From contig JAGHBZ010000022.1 of the NCBI GenBank assembly GCA_021160705.1, positions 1 through 8,570 of the forward strand: a stretch of 8,570 nucleotides of DNA, in the 5' to 3' direction. The notes under the pieces were generated by a model that saw only the letters and a program-made list of their open reading frames with translations, did no database searches and was not told the DNA's origin. Both the position numbers and the translations under genes were made by a program. Numbering within the stretch: position 1 is the first letter of the stretch; each line of letters starts with the position of its first letter. Positions 5,397 through 8,570 of this stretch are shown in pieces. The DNA is from Candidatus Sumerlaeota bacterium. GTDB lineage: Bacteria; Sumerlaeota; Sumerlaeia; MWCT01; JAGHBZ01.

Positions 5397-6254
5397 ATGA
5401 AGCCAATACTATTTTATATTTATGATAACTTTTATATTGGTACTTATGGTGTGATGGTGGGGCTTGGTGCTCTTTTCGGAGCACTGCTGGCAGTCTATAG
5501 GGCAAAACGTGCGAATATCCCTGCTTCGTTCATTATTGACTTATTATTTTACAGTACTATTGTTGGGTTTATAGGTGGCAGGGTGGTCTTTATCCTGGTT
5601 AATTTTAACGATTTTGTGCTACATCCCTGGAGCTATATATTTTCCCGACAGGGATTTGTGTTTCTTGGAGGTCTTATTTTTGCCATACCAGTAGGTGTAT
5701 ATTACACCTACAAAAAGAAGATGCCAGTGGGTAGAGTTGCTGACCTGCTTGCGCCCTCGCTTCCGCTTGCTCATATGTTCGGGAGATTTGGGTGTTTTTC
5801 AGCGGGGTGTTGTTATGGCAAAGTATGTCAGGGTCTGCTCTGCAAAATCGCACTCAGATTCCCTGCTGTGTATGACAAAAAAGGTGAGTTAATTGGCAGT
5901 TTTGTCTACATAGACCATCTCCAGCGAGGATTAGTCACCGCTGATATGCCTTACTCCCTGCCGGTTATTCCCACGCAACTCTTAGAGGCAGGTGCGCTCT
6001 TTTTGATATTCTGTATGCTTCTCCTGCTCAGCCGAAAGAGACTCCGTTCAGGGCATTTGTTCTTGCTTTATCTCATTATGTATTCAGTCTGGCGATTTGG
6101 TATTGAGTTTGTGCGAGGTGATGTAGAACGAGGCATCTGGTTTGGTGGTATCTCCACTTCACAAATCATTACTGCTTTGATTATAGTGGGGATTATCATT
6201 TATCTAATCCGGGAGAAAAAGGTTATTCAGAAGCCATCTGGCAGGAGAGGGTGA
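5397..6254 (+). CDS. lgt: Prolipoprotein diacylglyceryl transferase, GCC-type
   Basis: Lgt moves diacylglycerol from phosphatidylglycerol to the lipobox Cys of prolipoproteins in the inner membrane. The 285-residue product has the usual length and about seven hydrophobic segments. The signature GRFGCFSAGCCYG spans 129-141, with R130 at the position of E. coli R143. RFGIEFVRGD (233-242) supplies the R239 and E243 equivalents, and IPTQLLEA lies at 191-198. Two positions differ from E. coli: C133 replaces N146, as in other 'GCC' Lgt proteins, and L90 in FVFLGG replaces H103. The ribosome site before ATG 5397 is weak (gcgga). The stop overlaps the start of the downstream lipoprotein gene (GTGA), indicating one transcript and coupled translation. 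Confidence 0.93.
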   Translation: MKPILFYIYDNFYIGTYGVMVGLGALFGALLAVYRAKRANIPASFIIDLLFYSTIVGFIGGRVVFILVNFNDFVLHPWSYIFSRQGFVFLGGLIFAIPVGVYYTYKKKMPVGRVADLLAPSLPLAHMFGRFGCFSAGCCYGKVCQGLLCKIALRFPAVYDKKGELIGSFVYIDHLQRGLVTADMPYSLPVIPTQLLEAGALFLIFCMLLLLSRKRLRSGHLFLLYLIMYSVWRFGIEFVRGDVERGIWFGGISTSQIITALIIVGIIIYLIREKKVIQKPSGRRG

Positions 6255-7954
6255 ACCGCAAAGTGAGACAGATTGTCTTCTTTTTAATGTCTATTTTAGT
6301 GCTTCTCATCCTGGGGTGCCACAGGTTTGCTCCTGAGACGCCTCCTGCAAATCTACTGCCCCTGAAGGCAACACACAGAATTGATAAAATTGACCCTGAC
6401 ACGGAAGGGGCAGAGTATCCGGGGAATCGCGGACAGGACGAACTCGTTATCTATACCCCAAAGTATGGACGCCGTACTGGAACCAATATCTGGGGTTATG
6501 AGGCAATTGTAGAGCAGAATATCGTTGTGGCGCTGAATCGCAATGATTCGCTTATACCGGAGAATGGGTTTGTCATCTCAGGACACGGAAAGGCTGGAAA
6601 ATGGATAACTCAGACTATAAAGCCCGGTGCTTATGTCAGAATAGAGAATAACTCTCTGATTATTACGTATCCAGTGAGTGCGCTCATTTTTATTGCAAAC
6701 AAGTACATCCAGCAGGCAGAATCCAGACTATCAATTTCTGCTAAAAATAGAATCCCCTATCCACAGATTAAAACCCTTGTGAGAGACGCCCGGTATTATA
6801 CAAAAAAGGCGTCAAAGACAAAGCACAAAAAGCGGGCACGCGAGTATGCCCAGAAGGGAGTGATTATGGCAAAGAAAGCAAACGCTATGTTTAAGGAGAG
6901 CAAAACCCCAGAGCTCCGTGGTGCGTGGGTAAGACTCACCCAAAAGAATCCACAGCAAATCAGAGAACTGATTGCCAAAATCAAACAGGCGAATCTAAAC
7001 GTCATCTTCCCGGAGACTATCTTTGAGGGGTATACTCTGTACCCCTCACCGGTGGGGATGATTCCTCAACATCCAATGTATAAAGGCTGGGACCCATTAG
7101 AGGTACTTATTGACGAAGCTCATAAATCGGGTATCCAGGTTCATGCCTGGTGTCATATATTTTTTGTGGGGTCAAATTCGCCATTAATTACCGAACATTC
7201 GGACTGGCTTGCCCGTGACCGAAATGGGAACCCCACATCCCAGATTGAAGTGGGTTACAACTATTTCTGCCCGGCTAACGAGAATGCACGCCGATTTCTT
7301 CAGGAGAATTTTAAATGGCTTGTCGCTCACTATGAGCTGGATGGGTTTCAATTTGATTATATCCGCTACCCTGCAAGTGAAGTCGGTAAGCAGGAGTTCT
7401 GTTTTTGCCATAATTGTCGTCAGCAGTTCTTTGAGCAATATCAGGGGGACTTGCTGGAACTAACTCCGGAGAGCAACCCGAAACTCTGGCAGGAGTGGTC
7501 TGAGAAACGCCGTCAGGATATTACCAGATTTATCACTGAAACAGGTTCCGCTTTGCGAGAAATCAGACCTGATTTAATCATCTCAGCAGATGTCTTCCCG
7601 GAACCAGAAGAAGCACTTAATCGCATCTACCAGCCCTGGCTTAGGTGGGCTGAACGAGGTGGTATAGTTGACTTCTTCTGCCCGATGGTCTACTCCATAG
7701 ATACCTCTGAGGTGGAAAAAACAACTAAGCGGCTAACCGAACTCGTGCCGCCCAACACTCCACTGGCAATTGGACTGGGTTATTTCATCTACAAGGATGT
7801 AGACAAGCTTGCTGAACAAATTGAAGCCGTGAGAAGACCTAATGTTGTGGGCGAGGTCATCTTTGCCCTGAACCAGATGCAGACTCTGGACTACGAGCTC
7901 TTAGGTGCTGGTGTGTATCGTAAACCCTCACCAGTTTCTTTCACCACCTATTAA
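6251..7954 (+). CDS. Lipoprotein family 10 glycosylhydrolase-like (GHL10)
   Basis: The 567-residue product opens with a lipoprotein signal peptide: basic MNRKVRQ, a hydrophobic run, then lipobox ILGC with C23 as the lipidated residue. Residues 55-141 form a beta-rich domain (DELVIYTPKYGRRTGTN, then FVISGHGKAGKWI) often fused to this enzyme family. Residues 143-217 are a Lys-rich helical linker. ELRGAWVRLT (221-230) begins the TIM barrel. Landmarks are VHAWCH (297-302), DGFQFDYIRYP (364-374, D369 a likely catalytic acid), C-F-C-x2-C (C384, C386, C389) and VDFFCPMVYS (473-482). The family is thought to cleave glycans at the cell surface; the substrate is unknown. The GTG at 6251 is only 3 bp from aggag (6243-6247), so GTG 6263 is an alternative that also keeps the signal peptide. 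The gene overlaps lgt by 4 bp. Confidence 0.88.
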   Translation: MNRKVRQIVFFLMSILVLLILGCHRFAPETPPANLLPLKATHRIDKIDPDTEGAEYPGNRGQDELVIYTPKYGRRTGTNIWGYEAIVEQNIVVALNRNDSLIPENGFVISGHGKAGKWITQTIKPGAYVRIENNSLIITYPVSALIFIANKYIQQAESRLSISAKNRIPYPQIKTLVRDARYYTKKASKTKHKKRAREYAQKGVIMAKKANAMFKESKTPELRGAWVRLTQKNPQQIRELIAKIKQANLNVIFPETIFEGYTLYPSPVGMIPQHPMYKGWDPLEVLIDEAHKSGIQVHAWCHIFFVGSNSPLITEHSDWLARDRNGNPTSQIEVGYNYFCPANENARRFLQENFKWLVAHYELDGFQFDYIRYPASEVGKQEFCFCHNCRQQFFEQYQGDLLELTPESNPKLWQEWSEKRRQDITRFITETGSALREIRPDLIISADVFPEPEEALNRIYQPWLRWAERGGIVDFFCPMVYSIDTSEVEKTTKRLTELVPPNTPLAIGLGYFIYKDVDKLAEQIEAVRRPNVVGEVIFALNQMQTLDYELLGAGVYRKPSPVSFTTY

Positions 7955-8064
7955 AAAACCCCAATTTAGATGCTGACATAATATAGCCTTAATAGTAAAG
8001 TGTCTCTTCGTAATTCTTGTTCCGCAATTAAAACAAAAAACAATAGAAAGGGTAGGTATAATTA

Positions 8065-8570
8065 ATGAGGAGATTTTTTTTGTATAGGATTTATCTTATT
8101 GATTATTGATAGCAGGTATTGGCTTTGCTCAATCTTTCTCACTGGTTATAAAAACGATGAAATCATAGGTAAAAATGGCATCTGGATAGGATTTGACCCG
8201 ACGAATGCCGAGTAATCCGCTCCAGCCTGGGTAATCTACCAGTTATTGATATTTTGAACAAAGACACACTGGCTGTAGAATGAACTCTTGCCACAGGTAC
8301 AGCTACGTATGGCACTCTTACTGGATTTGGAATGGGTGTAGGTCCGGATGGCCAATTGTTATTCTTGCCCATATAGAGTCACTCAGCCCTTATAATGGAT
8401 TAATTCGTTGAACTGATTTCTCTGATACCAATCCCGGGCTATGTACAGCGCCATCTTCTATTTCATTTCCACGCTACATCACGATTCTGGGGGAAGTCTC
8501 AGAGAGAGGTAGATTTTTGGATGAATTTGCTCATTAAATTTATCATCAGTCGGTACAGGCTATACTAAAA
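8065..8570 (+). pseudogene. Decayed gene for a secreted protein, possibly a beta-propeller
   Basis: ATG 8065 is followed by a run of eight T (8074-8081) and an exact 7-bp tandem duplication, ttattga (8096-8102 and 8103-8109). Removing one T and one copy restores a classic signal peptide, MRRFFCIGFILLIAGIGFAQ. Protein-like sequence then continues in shifting frames. One frame runs 8141-8212 (GKNGIWIGFDPTNAE, stop TAA 8213). A second runs 8230-8373 (VIDILNKDTLAVE, TGA 8281, GVGPDGQLLFLP, TAG 8374). A third runs 8376-8534 (ESLSPYNGLIR, TGA 8409, TDFSDTNPG, TAA 8535). The 'VID..T..V' and 'GVGPDGQLL' spacing recalls YVTN/NHL-type propeller blades, which is a weak match. The rest may lie beyond the window. 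Adjacent genes are intact, so poor sequence quality alone is a less likely explanation. Confidence 0.65.

Noticed and set aside
8057..8062. TATAAT before the decayed gene
   Set aside because: Its start point would fall inside the reading frame after ATG 8065, so it cannot drive that start; AT-rich chance match.
8163..8372. Minus-strand reading frame of 69 codons in the last 400 bp
   Set aside because: It is the antisense of the decayed plus-strand gene, whose peptide fragments look far more protein-like.
8230..8537. In-frame TGA codons within coding-like sequence, suggesting TGA recoding
   Set aside because: TGA terminates lgt, pyrK, mazF and the first partial gene cleanly here, and the region also has TAA, TAG and frameshifts, so decay is the simpler reading.

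Overview
The window looks like a piece of a chromosome from an uncultivated Gram-negative (diderm) bacterium. It is moderately AT-rich and loosely packed. It carries a lipoprotein with a clear lipobox next to a prolipoprotein diacylglyceryl transferase, GHL10-type glycosidase-like proteins, a secreted beta-sandwich domain, word-like intergenic repeats and a chromosomal mazEF pair. I cannot name the phylum from sequence alone. The style resembles candidate phyla such as Poribacteria, WOR-3 or Omnitrophota, but that is an impression from memory. No rRNA, tRNA, CRISPR array, phage gene or transposase was seen.

Layout. (1) Positions 2-469 (+) are the 3' end of a secreted-type beta-sandwich protein whose start lies outside the window. 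(2) Positions 470-738, between convergent genes, hold an eight-unit 8/9-bp tandem repeat followed by degenerate word-like repeats. (3) Positions 739-3263 (-) carry two co-directional genes. The upstream one encodes a cytoplasmic TIM-barrel protein of GHL type, and the downstream one a GalT-like nucleotidyltransferase of the HIT superfamily (DUF4921-like). (4) Positions 3264-3677 are a regulatory intergenic region between divergent genes, with a GC-rich palindrome, two AT-rich inverted repeats and a probable mazEF promoter/operator. (5) Positions 3678-4340 (+) encode a MazE (ribbon-helix-helix) and MazF toxin-antitoxin pair. (6) Positions 4444-5220 (+) encode PyrK, the electron-transfer subunit of dihydroorotate dehydrogenase, with no pyrD in the window. 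(7) Positions 5397-7954 (+) encode lgt and a lipoprotein GHL10 glycosidase whose GTG start overlaps the lgt stop. (8) Positions 8065 to the end (+) are a decayed secreted-protein gene, possibly a beta-propeller, with lesions that can be traced base by base.

How the parts may work together. Lgt would lipidate the lipoprotein encoded immediately after it, placing a glycosidase-like enzyme on the cell envelope. A second barrel protein with the same D-x-x-R-[FY]-P and C-F-C-x2-C signature has no signal peptide and sits upstream of a GalT-like enzyme. Together they suggest a cytoplasmic step in handling an unidentified sugar or glycan. mazEF and pyrK appear functionally unrelated neighbours. The sugar link is inference; the motifs and gene arrangement are read directly from the sequence.
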